Notes under the pieces: model-generated
Told to the model about the DNA's origin: nothing
Database searches by the model: none
The model's input: only the letters and a program-made list of their open reading frames with translations
Shown: positions 23,286 to 34,839 of the stretch, piece after piece
How the letters are laid out: each line of letters starts with the position of its first letter
Numbering within the stretch: the first letter of the stretch is position 1
NCBI GenBank assembly: GCA_021613375.1
Contig: CM038716.1
Span: 4,363,684-4,427,683 of the forward strand
Source of the DNA: Megaleporinus macrocephalus
Lineage: Eukaryota; Chordata; Actinopteri; Characiformes; Anostomidae
Direction: 5' to 3'
Length of the DNA stretch: 64,000 nt
Position numbers and translations under genes: made by a program

Positions 23286-23868
23286 CAGGGGTGATTGTAG
23301 GCTTAGAGGTTTAGGGGTGCTGAGCACCCAAATGAGAAAAACTCATTCAGACATTTCATTAAAAGAAAAAATATAATAAAGGATAAACTATATGTATTTC
23401 ATCTAAGAGTAAAATAAATAGATCCATATCAATTTAACACATTTTTTGATTATGAGAATGAGACAAATTCAGGGCATGAGACTTCGGGTGAGTGTGTCGT
23501 GAATAATGAGTGAATAATTAAAATAATTTAGATCAGACACAACAATTCTAATAATCAGTTATCAATATTATTACTGATATGAACAGATTCTGAGCATATG
23601 ATCAAGAGCATGTTGGCCTTACTATACCTCTACAAGAACACACACATAGTTACGGTACAGTAACATCTCTTCATATCTTTCTGTAACATTCGTTGTTAAA
23701 ATAATTCGTTTAACCATATACTCTCTACTCTCTTTAACATTTCCAGCTTGTCAGAGACAGATTAATGTTAAAAGGAAAAATTATTTTTTTAACTATAATC
23801 TTTGGGGTTGCTGGGGCTCAATTTACCGGTGCCTAAGCACCCCTAAACTAGGGCTAGCTACGCCCCTG
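23286..23868. mobile_element. hAT MITE with 8-bp target duplication
   Basis: The termini CAGGGGTGATTGTAGG and (reverse complement of the right end) CAGGGGCGTAGCTAGC share a subterminal TTTAGGGGTGCT. The flanks GATCTGAC (23278-23285) and GATCTGGC (23869-23876) match at 7 of 8 positions, as expected for hAT insertion. The 583-bp interior is AT-rich with no transposase. Confidence 0.8.
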
Positions 23869-24880
23869 GATCTGGCAGAAAGCAGAAAACTAATAACAGT
23901 ATAGTTGTATAGGCCGTAACAGTCACTACTGACATGCTGGCCTTGGCTTGGCGTCGGACGCGGTGACTTTAGGCTCATGTGCAGCTGCTCCACTGCATCC
24001 CATTGTACTGACAATGCTGGTCTTTGTAGATTCTGCAGGCGGTTTGTGTGCAGCTGAAAGCCTGTTCAAGTGCTTGAATTCACTCATAAGAGGTATCTGA
24101 ATACTTTTGGACCTGTAGCGTATATCAGACTGCGTCAACTCTGCGTGAGTCATCGGAATGCTCGCTGAATATTTATTAGGAGGACCTCAGATTTTTATTG
24201 CCCACACGGCTACAGCCTCTTTGATTCTTCCAGTACTCGTTGGATCAGTGGCAGTGGCTACTTTGGAGCAGACTCTATAATCCAGTGCAGAGTGTTCCGA
24301 TTGCAGCCTTTCTCATTTAGCTAATTGGACACGTGAAAATAACTATTTTGGTTCTCCTAGGCCTGACGTGGACGACTGTATCTGGAAAGTGTGTATATTT
24401 ATTGTTTATTTCAGTATTAGGTTCTGATTTTAGAGGAAGCATCAGAATCAGCATCAGTGATTGGGTCACTAACTGAGCTGTGGTTTGAGTGTTTTCTTTT
24501 ACTTGCGTCTGGCTGGTTTCTGGCATTGGAGTTTATACAGTGGCCCCAAGAAGAATTTGGGCTCTTTAACCACTTGGTAGGTTTTTTCTGTTATTTCAAT
24601 AAAACAATTGTTTGTTTTAACATAATGAAATGGTTGGGATGTAAACAAAGCCATTCAGAGTGGTTTGGTTGGTAGGAACCAAACGTCTGAAGAGTTTAAT
24701 GGCTCTGAAAGGTCCCTCACATGAAACACTTAGATGTCTGAGCGATTAATAGCTGCAATCTTTATTATATCATACATTATCAACAATATTGTCTTCAATA
24801 ATCTAAAAACACAGAGCTTGCAAGCTGTCTGTATACAAGTTAGACCAGTCAGAAGCAACACAACACTTAAGTCCTGAATA

Positions 24881-25116
24881 TCGTTGCTGTCCAGTGAAAA
24901 ACAAGTAACTTTACAGGAGTGGCCAAAAACGATCTTCACTTTCAATGTAAGTCAATGGAACCAGAATTTATTCCAACTGATTTTAGAGCATTTCTACTGG
25001 TCCATTCATCATGAACTTCCCACACAATGTAAACGGCAGCTGTCCTGTTCAAATGATGTAGTAAAATGAAATTTGACAAAAATGGAGATACATGACTTTT
25101 CATTGCACAGCGACGA
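24881..25116. mobile_element. TA-flanked MITE, reference copy in this window
   Basis: Left end TCGTTGCTGTCCAGTGAAAA; the right end in reverse complement is TCGTCGCTGTGCAATGAAAA. Both are bordered by TA, as for Tc1/mariner-type insertion. At 236 bp it has no coding capacity. Full or partial copies occur at about 2328, 10740, 20389, 58738 and 61047. Confidence 0.8.
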
Positions 25117-25474
25117 TATGTGACATCACAACCGTCACAACTAACTGGCAGTCGGACACACTCAGGATTCTAGCTTATAGATAGAGAAAGTGGACATTCT
25201 GGCCAAATAAATGGGCCTAGAAATGCATTTATGGAAAACAATTGCTTTTAAATCACAGTTTTGATCAGAAACACCACAGTTAGATATTCTCACCAAATCA
25301 TTCAGCCCGACTGATGCATGACACGTTGGTTTATGATCCAGTTTTTGGCTTAAATGTATTTTAATCCACTTATTTTAACTCATTTATGGTGGAGGGGTCC
25401 ATGCATGGTGTTTCAACTTTAGTACCCACAACAGTCTTCAAACCTGTTTTTTCACATAATGACATTGTGTTCAC

Positions 25475-25843
25475 TAGGGCTGTGTATTGGCAAGAACCTG
25501 CCGATACAATACATATCGTGATATATCGCAATATATTGCGATATTGCAAACAGTGATATATTGCGATTTTTCAAATCCTTCTATTAAAACACACCACTAT
25601 ATGAACAGGTTTATCAATGCTTACAATAGCATTGCGCCCTTGTGCTGCTTGTTAATGTTGGAGTGGAGCTGAAAATGGATTAGAACACTGCCATCTAGTG
25701 GTCAGAGGTATAAACACACCACATACTGATCCACTGACTGCCAGGAATCTGTGTATCCATACTGTGTTTTTGAGAATCAATACAGTATCACTAAACATAA
25801 TATCCCGATATTCGATATTTTCAATATTTTTTCTACACCCCTA
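25475..25843. mobile_element. hAT-type MITE, reference copy in this window
   Basis: Left end TAGGGCTGTGTATTGGC; the right end in reverse complement is TAGGGGTGTAGAAAAAAT. The flanking 8-mers GTGTTCAC and GCGTACAC agree at 6 of 8. The subterminal part is rich in ATATCGCGATAT-like palindromes. The centre has CTTGTTAATGTTGGAGTGGA and ACACTGCCATCTAGTGG. At 369 bp it is non-autonomous. Relatives at 10318, 17297, 19885, 37545 and 39735. Confidence 0.75.
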
Positions 25844-26929
25844 GCGTACACAAACTTGTGTGGGTTCACGGGTCATTTTGGATAGCAAGTAAAATGGCTA
25901 CATTTGTGTTGTAGACTTCATGACCCCTGCTTCCAAATCAGTATATTCAGTATGTTCCTCCACAGATTGACGCCAAAACTACTGTGAATGACTCTGATTG
26001 CATCTCAGGGACTGAATTATTCATAAACGTACTAAAATTGGTGCAGTTCCGCTCCAACATCAGACCGTTGGTAGCGTCAGTTTGGAGAACTGTGAAGCAC
26101 AGGGCTGGAAAAGTGTGAATAAAGTGTTCTATGTTTTTTTCGTCATGATGTCGGTGAACTTGTGTTCTCTGAAGAAATCGGGAAGCTATTTTGGATGCCA
26201 AGCTGCAGAAGTTTTCCAAGACTATCTGATATATTTTGTTTTAAATAAATGCTGCTGGGTTTCACATTATTTTCCGAACACACTGAGCTGAATATATTTT
26301 TAATCATGCCTGAAAAGTCATATCAGAAATGAAGGCCGCGTTCAGTTGCGTCCAGCATCTACACCCAATACAGCCTCCTTGTATCTACACACACTGTCCA
26401 TTTCATCAGCCCCGCTTACCGTATAGGAGCTACACTTACTGTAGACTGTAGCTCATCTGATTCACTGCATACATTGTTTATTCTCTTTTATTCTGTTCTT
26501 TAATGGTCAGGACCCTCACAGGACCACCACGGAGCAGGTAGTATTAGGGAGGTGGATCATTCTCAGCACTGCAGTGACCCTTACATACTGTGTGGTGTGT
26601 TCAGACACGTTTTCAAACACTGTGTCCACTCACTGTCCGCCCTATTAGACACGCCTACCTTGCTGATCCACCCTGTAGATGTAGAGTCAGAGACGACTGC
26701 TCACCTGTCGCTGCCCAGCTTGTGTAAGTCATTCATCAGTGGTCACAGGATGCTGCCCACAGGACGTTGCCTACAGGACACTGTCCACAGGACGCTGCCT
26801 ACAGAACACTGTTGACTGAATGTTGCTGGTTGGTGGACTGTTCTCAGTCCAGCAGTGACACTGAGGTGTTCAAACACTCCAGCATCACCACGGTGTCTGA
26901 TCCACTCATACGAGCACAACACACACTAA

Positions 26930-27730
26930 TGCTGGCCTTACACCAAGCGACTTTCAAGCGATTTTACTGTCGCAGACAAATTTCCAGTGTCGGAATACAA
27001 TCATGAGTGTCTTACTAGAGTTGAGTCGCGCTCGCGCCATCTCGATCGTTTAGTGTAAGGTGGTCTTTTTCTCGTCCGAGCATTCCGTTAAAATCAACCA
27101 TGTTTGATATTATCAGTCTAAGGCTCACGCAAATAGTAACGTGAACATTGTCAACAACCAATAGGAGAGCTCTGTTCACCACCAAACAGGAAGCTGCGAG
27201 GCAAGTGCAGGAATGTTTGGCGGGTAAAGAAGTTGACATGGTGGGAAGTCCAGTGAGGGTTCGGAAACTGCGGTTTTCTTGGAGGAGGAGAAACTGGTGG
27301 AGCTGTGGAGTGAGCTGGGGAGTGAGCTGTGGAGTGAGCAAGAGTGCCTATTTGGCGTGTTTTCACATTTACACCACGACAGAGTGGAAAAGGAAAAAAG
27401 GTGGAGAGAAATCGCTAAAGCCCTTGAATTCCCGTTGAGTATGCTACGCTAAAACACTGCTAAACGGGGTTACCGTTACAATTAGCCTAGCAGCTAACCA
27501 TACATTTAGCTGAATATGCTAGCTTCAATCATATAAATGGGAAATAATCTCAAAAGGAATCGAGTAGCAGTCAGTAAAGAGTGACTTTGAAAGACCCCCA
27601 GTCTTTGCAAAATCATAGTCTGTGACTAGTCTGTGACTAAAAGTCTGTGACTAGTCTTTAGTTGTGAGAGGGAGTCAGACTTTAATCTATTAAACATCTT
27701 CTAGTTGAGTCTTCTAGTGTATGGTCAGCA
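26930..27730 (+). mobile_element. PIF-Harbinger-type element with TAA target duplication
   Basis: Left end TGCTGGCCTTACACCA and reverse-complemented right end TGCTGACCATACACTA agree at 13 of 16 bases. TAA flanks both sides (26927-26929 and 27731-27733), the 3-bp target typical of PIF-Harbinger. Restoring the site by removing the element rejoins the foldback sequence cleanly. The 801-bp interior carries a MADF-like remnant and a GTCTGTGACTA short tandem near 27618-27655. The DDE transposase gene is absent. Confidence 0.75.
27279..27452 (+). pseudogene. MADF/Myb-SANT-like DNA-binding domain remnant of a Harbinger element
   Basis: The + strand frame, with no local ATG, reads LEEEKLVELWSELGSELWSE, then ECLFGVFSHLHHDRVEKEKR, WREIAKALEFPLSM and a stop at 27450. 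The order E-L-W, then C-L-F/Y, then K-RWREIAKAL is the helix 1 to helix 3 pattern of MADF domains. These accompany PIF-Harbinger transposases as their second protein. A short in-frame duplication (WSELGSELWSE) disturbs the first helix. The N-terminal start and everything after the domain are missing. The remnant is shorter than a normal MADF protein of 200 or more residues. Confidence 0.65.
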
Positions 27731-27979
27731 TAACCACCACCATGTCAGTGTCACTACATTGCTGAGAATGTTCCACCTCCCTAATAGTACATACTCTGTG
27801 GTGGTCCTGACCATTAAAGAACAGGGTGAAAGGGGATAAACAATGTATGCAGTGAATCAGTTGGTCTACAGTCTGTAAGTGTAGCTCCTATACGGTAAGT
27901 GGAGCTGATAGACTGAACAGTGTGTGTAGATACAAGGAGGTGGTTTTAATGTTATGGCTGACTGGTGTGAGTGAGGCTG

Positions 27980-28850
27980 TCACAATTCCTGGACTCCTTG
28001 TCTTCTAAATGATTCTGCAGTGATCTGGGTATTTGGATGGTGAGCCAAGCAGGCTGTTAGCATTCACCTCACTTTTGTGTGCACAGTTGAAAGAGGAAAA
28101 TATATAGAGAGGACCAAAGATATCTGATAATGTCTTGCTGTATGTCAGCGATATGAAGTTGCTGGGCCAACTAAACGTCAGCGACGTACAGCCTCGTGGA
28201 AGAAACACAAATCTCAACAACTACTTCAACCTCACAGGATTCGAGCAGCCGCTGAGTGGCGATTATGAGCTGTTGAAACAAACAGCTCGTTCCATAGGGA
28301 TGCTTAGAGCTCGGTTCAGTTGTAGGGTCTAACTCATCATCATCACGTTCATTCATATAGCTCCTTTCTCAGGCTCCAGGACGTTTTACAGTCAGACACT
28401 TACTGACAGAATACGTAATCAACACTGAATGATACAACTCATAATCCACAGTTCCTAAAGCTAGTAAGTCTACAGTATACTGGCTTAGCTCGTCTGGAAA
28501 GAATCCTATGGCGTGTCCTTGGGCGTTTAGTGTTCTGTTCAGGGTGTCGGCTATTTTGAAGTGTTGTCCAAATTGTCAGTGGAAAAATTAGATTCCCTAT
28601 ATAGTCACTATGTTGTTACCCGCAGTGCACCGTAAATATAGTGAACAATCGGTGGACACTACTAATGTAACACAATGCATAGCAGATTCTTTGCAATCTT
28701 GGTCGTGAAGCTGACCCAGAAAGCCTCAAAGGTCAGAAAGGCCAGAAAAGTTGTACCATTTTTAATGCAGCTGTACTGCTTTCTACAACACAGGACCAGG
28801 TGGCCTCATAGCTGTAAATCTGGTTGTAGTGTCCACCTCTATGTATTTGT
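27980..28850. other. No gene seen
   Basis: Single-copy-looking. ORFs of about 65-70 codons occur on both strands around 28010-28350 without domains. Confidence 0.4.
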
Positions 28851-28865
28851 AGCATCCACAACTAT

Positions 28866-29090
28866 TTGGTTATAGTGCCCACCTCTATTTGGTTGTAGAG
28901 TTCACCTCTATTTGGTTGTAGAGTTCACCTCTATTTGGTTGTAGAGTTCACCTCTATTTGGTTGTAGAGTTCACCTCTATTTGGTTGTAGAGTTCACCTC
29001 TATTTGGTTGTAGAGTTTATATCTATTGAGTTGTTGGGTCCACCTCTATTGGGTTGTTGGGTCCACCTCTATTGGGTTGTAGAGTCCTGA
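28866..29090. repeat. 23-bp minisatellite
   Basis: Unit TATTTGGTTGTAGAGTTCAC plus CTC, about six near-identical copies. Diverged units (GGGTTGTTGGGTCCACCTC) continue the array on the right. Confidence 0.92.
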
Positions 29091-29204
29091 CGATGTCCAC
29101 TTGCTTGTTGTACCCTCTTAGCCAGACGTCTTATTTTGATTCAGTGGAAATGTACAACTCATAATTCGAACGCTGGCTTGAAGATGTTGCCTTGTTTCTC
29201 TATT

Positions 29205-29206
<2 letters not shown>

Positions 29207-29288
<82 letters not shown>
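29207..29288. repeat. (AT)n microsatellite, about 40 units
   Basis: Pure TA run flanked by single-copy sequence. Confidence 0.95.
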
Positions 29289-29291
<3 letters not shown>

Positions 29292-29483
29292 TTAAAGGTA
29301 TTTCTCGTCAATATAGTCGCACATGGGCCCTCTTCTTCATTTCCTTCTCTGAGGTCAGACACTGTGACATGACATTGCAGTTTTATTTTATTTGTATTTT
29401 TTAAATTTCTAATATTACGTTTTTTTTGTATTTTAATAAAAACAACTTATCAGATATGGCAACAGTAAGTGATGGGAGGGTGA

Positions 29484-29790
29484 GGGTGGGTAGATTGCGA
29501 TAGGTTGGGTGGGTAGATTGGGATGGGTTGGGTGGGTAGATTGGGATGGGTTGGGTGGGTAGATTGGGATGGGTTGGGTGGGTAGATTGGGATGGGTTGG
29601 GTGGGTAGATTGGGATGGGTTGGGTGGGTAGATTGGGATGGGTTGGGTGGGTAGATTGGGATGGGTTGGGTGGGTAGATTGGGATGGGTTGGGTGGGTAG
29701 ATAGGGGTGAGTTGGGTGGGTAGATAGGGGTGAGTTGGGTGGGTGGATTGGGATGGCTTGGGTGGGTGGATTGGGATGGGTTGTAGTGTA
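29484..29790. repeat. G-rich 23-bp minisatellite, about 13 units
   Basis: Unit GGGTAGATTGGGATGGGTTG plus GGT. Each unit has four GGG runs on the + strand, so it is a potential G-quadruplex former. The reverse-strand Pro/His/Gln ORF is a by-product. It is related to the array at 32176. Confidence 0.93.
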
Positions 29791-29849
29791 TTGAGTGGTT
29801 CGGGTTGGTGTATTTAGGATAATTGATGGGAATAACTACAAAATCCATT

Positions 29850-31780
29850 CATACGCCTTGTTTATGTTTGTAAGCCCTTTCTTGTTTTCTCAATAAACAG
29901 AATGATCAGAAAAGAAAAGAATGTACTATGAAACAAAATGACACATATTGTGAAATCTGCTGTGTCGTTATGCTCCATGTTACGTGCAGTTAAACTGACT
30001 TATTGTTTGCCACAAAAAAACCTCAAATAATCGACTAAATAATCAGTAGATTAACATAATCAATAGTGACAGCCTACTGTCCAGCCGTCTGGGCACAATG
30101 ACATTATCTCCTGGACATATTGGGACGTACCTGAGATGGTCAGAGAAGACTGTTATCTGAAATCGGCTTAACTTAGTGTGTTAGGAGTGTGTTTGCGTGC
30201 GTGCTGTGGTTGTGTGAGGGCTGGACATGGCAGTTCCGTCCCTGTCATTGTTCTGGCGCCTGGTGTGAAAATGCTGTGAGGCCTTTCATGGGACTGCTGC
30301 GATTCAGCCCAACCTCCTCCTGTGATAATACGAGTGTGTCTCTGCACTCTTTCTTTCTGTCCGGCTACATCTCTCTCTCTGTCTCTCTCTCTCTAGCTGG
30401 TCAGTATGTGTGGCTAAGGGGTCTTTCACAAGCAGGCAAACTGTAAGTCCCAGCATGTGCATGAGCACTCTCTCTCTCTCTTATTCTCTCTCACTCTCTC
30501 TCTCAATCTCTCTCTCTTTCTGGCTCTCGCCATGATAGAGGGAGGTTTACAGAAGTAAAGAGGGGGAGGGGTGTGCAGTACCCAGCGTGCTCAGTCATAG
30601 TTCCATTAGCAGAAGCCATTATGCTCCGTCAGCTCGTGATGGAGGACAAGGTCTGTCCACTCACTCACTCACTCACTCACTCACTCACTCTCTCACTCGC
30701 TCACTCGCTTCTGCTGCCGCCACCGCCACTCCTGGCCTTCTCGAGACCTTGAGAAGCACTCACACTCAATAATACGCTCTCTATCATTCACTCCCTTTCT
30801 CCAGCCATAGGATTCTTCTCCAATCCACTCCGCTCCCTTTTTCCCCGAGCAACCTTCAGGAAAGCAGCAGGTTTATTATTTCTATTAAAGGTGACCAGGC
30901 TGTAATAAAGACCACGAATGAAGGCTACTGATAAGGTCATGCCCCCTCCTGACAAAGAGAAATGAGGAAAGGATTAGGGCTGCACTGTATAGACCCCCTA
31001 CTGGTTTTAGGGCTCTAGCTCTGGTTTGCGAAGGCGAGATATCACACAGTCCAAAAAAATAGAAAACCAAAATCCCACTGTGGTTGAAAGTCACTGCAGC
31101 CTCTTGTGATGTCAGTGCTAACAGATGATGTGCGGCAGTAAGAAGGAGGTAGTTAAAAATGGATGACGGAAACTGGGATGGTCTATCATAGAGCTGGGCG
31201 ACTAACATGAGTAACACATGATCATAATAGAGGAAGTGAGTGAATAAAAGCATAGGCTTGTGAATTTCTAGTAATATCACATTAAAACTGGTCTAATTGG
31301 GCTGCTGGTTGGGTTATTAGTGATCAATACTGCCACACCTGAATGTAAATAGTTGTGTTATAGACAGTTTGGAGTGCATAGCATTGTTATTTTGCATTGT
31401 GTTCAATCAAACTGCCAATGCCAAATCCCAATGCATCACAGTAACACATTAGTACCGGCTTCATATGTTTATTTTTAATGTATCACATCGCTGGCAGTGC
31501 ATCGAGGTGTGAATCCTAGATATGAGCCTCAGTGCTAGAGAAGTGGTTTGTAACCAACCCCACCCTTCCTGTTATTCACGTCAGCGCTTGTAGACACTGC
31601 CGGACCCCCTCGTGCAGTGTAAGCTTGTACAGTCTGAGGATGTCCCATGCATCTGTTTACATTGCTCATATTTGAACTGATGGGACTGAGAGGTAAACTA
31701 TTTCCTAAAAGTTGTGAGTGCAGCTGCCATAGCGCTGTTAACTGTATCAAATTGTAAATGATAGAAAATAGTTCAAGTCC
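29850..31780. other. No gene seen; (CT)n and (CACT)n tracts
   Basis: Contains CT-rich tracts (30369-30395, 30468-30522) and a CACT tetranucleotide run (about 30659-30706). No ORF with a known domain. Part of 31780 onward resembles a DNA-transposon end. Confidence 0.4.
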
Positions 31781-31784
31781 CGTA

Positions 31785-32110
31785 TGCCGGGATCAGACTA
31801 CATGATATTTTTAGCCTTCACTACATTCACAGTATCAGATCAGGCAAACGCAGTGCCTTAAATTCAGGGTTATATCTGGTCTGTGGTCAGGTCTTCGTGT
31901 CGTTCACGCTACATGACTGGTTGTGATGTAATCACGAGTCTTTCAGTTGCTGTGGCTTTCATATCACATGACTGATCAGCGACACGGGGTCATGAATTAC
32001 ACGACTTTCACCCTGATGAACCACCCACTTATCTGGCTGCTGTCCAAAAACAAGAACACAGGAGAACTAAACTCTCGTGAGAACTAAACTCTCGTGAGAA
32101 CTAGCCGCAC
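31785..32110. mobile_element. Possible Harbinger-type fragment
   Basis: The segment starting CCGGGATCAGACTACATGAT has the look of the subterminal region of fish Harbinger MITEs, with CACGACTTT motifs. A short tandem ACTAAACTCTCGTGAGA lies at 32068-32101. No target duplication was found, so this is tentative. Confidence 0.3.
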
Positions 32111-32175
32111 CACACACGCTATTTTTAAAACAGAGGTCTGTAAACAAGCAGTAGGAGTTGTTAGGGCACTAATTT

Positions 32176-32905
32176 GGGATGGTGGTGGGTAGGGATGGGG
32201 TGGGTTGGGTGGGTTGGGATGGGTTGGGTGGGTGGGTTGGGATGGGTTGAGTGGGTGGGTTGGGTTGGGATGGGTTGGGTGGGTTGGGATGGGTTGGGTG
32301 GGTTGGGATGGGTTGTGATGGGGTGGGTGGGTTGTGATGGGATGGCTTCGGTGGGTGGGTTGGGATGGGTTAGGTGGGTGGGTTGGGATGGGTTGGGTGG
32401 TATGGGTTGGTTGGGTTGTGTGGGTTGGTTGGGTGAGTGGGTTGGTTGGGTGAGTGGGTTGGTTGGGTGAGTGGGTTGGGATGGGTTGGGTGGTATGGGT
32501 TGGGTGGATGGGTAGGGTGGGTGGGTTGGGATGGGTTGGGTGAGTGGGTTGGGTGGGATGGGTTGGGTGGATGGGTTGGGATGGGTTGGGTGGATGGGTT
32601 GGGATGGGTTGGGTGGGTGGGATGGGATGGGTTGGGATGGGTTGGGTGGGTGGGTTGGGATGGGTTGGGTGGGTGGGTTGGGATGGGTTGGGTGGGTTGG
32701 CATGGGTTGGGATGGGTGGTGTTGGGTGGGTTGGGATTGGTGGTGTTGGGTGGGTTGGGATTGGTGGTGTTGGGTGGGTTGGGATGGGATGGGTTGGGTT
32801 GGGTGGGTTGGGATGGGTTGGTTGGGTGGGTTGGGATGGGTTAGGTGGGTGGGTTGGGATGGGATGGGTTGGGTTGGGTGGGTGGATTGGGATGGGATGG
32901 GTTTT
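32176..32905. repeat. G-rich minisatellite of GGGTTGGGATGGGTTGGGT type
   Basis: About 730 bp of mixed GGGTTGGGATG, GGGTTGGGTG and GGGTGG(A/G)TG units. Dense GGG runs on one strand predict multiple G-quadruplexes. The long ORFs on both strands (such as 294 codons of Pro/His/Gln on the minus strand) are repeat translations, not genes. Confidence 0.93.
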
Positions 32906-32989
32906 GAGTGACGAAGGAAAGAAGAGAACGGAGTGAATATAGATGAGAAGATGGATAAAGGCTCTCAAACTAGAACAGAACTAGAACAG

Positions 32990-33350
32990 AACTCGAATTA
33001 GCCACATGTGCTTGTACACAGCGGAATTTGACCTCCGCATTTAATCCATCCATGCACTGAAACACCCACATATACACACACTAGTGAAGATACACACTAG
33101 GGGGCAGTGAGCACACATGCCCGGAGCGTGGGCAGCCCTATCCACAGCGCCTGGGGAGCAGTTGGGGGTTAGGTGCCTTGCTCAAGGGCACCTCAGTCGT
33201 GGCCTGGGGGATCCCGGGGATCGAGTGGGCGACAAGACCGGATCCCTATCCTTCAGGCCACGACTGCCACTGTTTACTGTTTGTGTACTCCCCCTCGATG
33301 GTGATGCCGTTCTCTCTCTACGTGATCCCAGTGTGTAATGTGAACTAGGC
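32990..33350. repeat. Common teleost dispersed repeat
   Basis: GGAATTTGACCTCCGCATTT, CACTAGGGGGCAGTGAGCAC, GGAGCAGTTGGGGGTTAGGT and CTTGCTCAAGGGCACCTCAG form a block that I recall as recurring in many fish genomes. It also holds GGGGATCGAGTGGG, similar to a B-box/T-arm. Class uncertain (SINE or non-autonomous element). Confidence 0.65.
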
Positions 33351-33359
33351 ACAGGGTGT

Positions 33360-34140
33360 TGGGGAAGAGCGTCAGCCGTGGCTACAGCAGCATTGTGTCT
33401 GGTGCTGGAAGAGAACTAAGAAAAACTATTAGGTTCGGGGTGTCTCAAAGAGGACAGTATGCGCTGTCCTTCAAAGAGAACTTGAGGTAATGAATATGTC
33501 CATATGTGTTTCACAGAAGTAGTTGTAGTTCATAGCAGCATGCCTTGTTCTCTTCAGCATGTTAATATATGAGCATTCCGTCCTCCTATTGGTCATCGTC
33601 AAGAACACTGTTGGAGAATTGATCGGAAAAAACATACAAACATGCAAGACTTTTTTTTAGTGGTGTCCCATACGCCACATCACTGTTCTTTGGTCATACT
33701 TAGTCTCACATTGGCATTAAATCTTTACACTTCTCCATTTAACCTGGCCAAGAACTACCTACTACTGCAGGACCATTGAAATGGACTGAAACACGAAGCG
33801 TCCAATCACACGCCTGCTTTTTGACACACCTTTAAGAAGTAGCCAAGCTTAAAAACAAAGTCACATCATAAACATCAGGAAACAGCCTGAAACAGCAGCA
33901 GGCCTGGACCCCAGTATCTGCTCTGCCGCAGCCCTTTGGTGTGGCGGACCAGCGGTTTTATTTATTTTTTTTAAACAGGGTGGTCTTTTGGAGGTGACTC
34001 ATCAGGAGTAATGCTGTTAGACAGGACCGGAGTGAGATATTAATATACTGTTATAAAACGGCAGCGGTAAGGGGAGCAGGAACGGGGGAGCAGGAGCGGG
34101 AGAAAGGAGAGCAATGGCCTGGCTGTCTGTGGAGCACTTG
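33360..34140. other. Single-copy-looking stretch, no gene seen
   Basis: No recognised repeat or domain. The part 33860-34130 is GC-balanced and could be regulatory. Confidence 0.35.
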
Positions 34141-34348
34141 TGAAGGCTGAGTGTTGCAGCAGGCAGGGAGAGGCAGGCACTCAGTCATCCGGGCAAACTC
34201 ACATATATTTTGCACACAGAGGCTACAGAGAAAGTGTCGTTTCCATTATGGTCCAGCCCCCCACCCCACCCCCCCGCGCCCCTCTTTTCCTCTTTCTCTC
34301 GTGCGTGCCTTGTGTTTGATGAATGGTTACAGCAGTTTGAGCATGGCA

Positions 34349-34757
34349 CTGCCACACACACACACACACACACACACACTTGTTTGTCTTACATTACTTG
34401 TGAGAACTAGTTATTTTTGAATAACTGGAGTAAACGTAGTCAAGGTAATACCTACCCCTAAACCTAAACCTAACCCTAACCTTAGCATCAGCCTCCAAAA
34501 AGGAACTATAGCTGCTGTTTTTGAATTTGAATTTGTTGTGAGAATTGCACATGACCACCAGCAAAAAGGTCCCCACTTGTACAGCTTCTATCACTGTGAG
34601 GTCCTCACATGGGTAGCAAGACAAGTACACACACACACACACACACACTGGTTGGTTCTTTCAGCTCACTGTCTTTCTCTCTTTCTCTCTTTCTCTCACA
34701 TATCCACTTTCCACTCATCCAGCAGAGTCTCTGTTGCTTTCTCCCTGCATGTCTTGT

Positions 34758-34813
<56 letters not shown>

Positions 34814-34830
34814 CACACACAGACACACAC
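34349..34830. repeat. (AC)n clusters inside a dispersed repeat with telomere-like motif
   Basis: (AC)n runs at about 34352-34379, 34627-34648 and 34759-34776, the last followed by (AT)n to 34806. Between them ACCTAAACCTAACCCTAACC (34462-34481) is telomere-like. CACTGTGAGGTCCTCACATG and GTCCCCACTTGTACAG belong to a fish repeat usually ending in (AC)n. Not a true telomere. Confidence 0.75.
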
Positions 34831-34839
34831 ACACTGTTT

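Larger units (their letters stand above)
26372..27965. mobile_element. Long foldback (inverted-repeat) element, split by a Harbinger insertion
   Basis: The left arm CCTCCTTGTATCTACACACA...GTATAGGAGCTACACTTAC (about 26382-26447) is the near-exact reverse complement of the right arm at about 27873-27944. Inner symmetrical motifs GATCATTCTCAGCACTGCAG and CATGTCAGTGTCACTACA also pair. The centre includes small tandem GACGCTGCC(C/T)ACAG repeats (about 26750-26815). Fragments recur at 6050, 8969 and 13950. A younger element occupies 26930-27730. Confidence 0.8.

Noticed and set aside
29450..29848. 132-codon Pro/His ORF
   Set aside because: Translation of the 23-bp G-rich minisatellite.
32084..32968. 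294-codon Pro/His/Gln-rich ORF and forward Gly/Trp-rich ORFs
   Set aside because: Translation of the G-rich minisatellite. No start context or domain.
33180..33260. tRNA-like B box GGGGATCGAGTGGG as a gene
   Set aside because: Part of a common dispersed repeat with no cloverleaf.
34460..34485. Interstitial telomere
   Set aside because: Only a few degenerate CCTAAC/CCTAAA units, embedded in a dispersed repeat.
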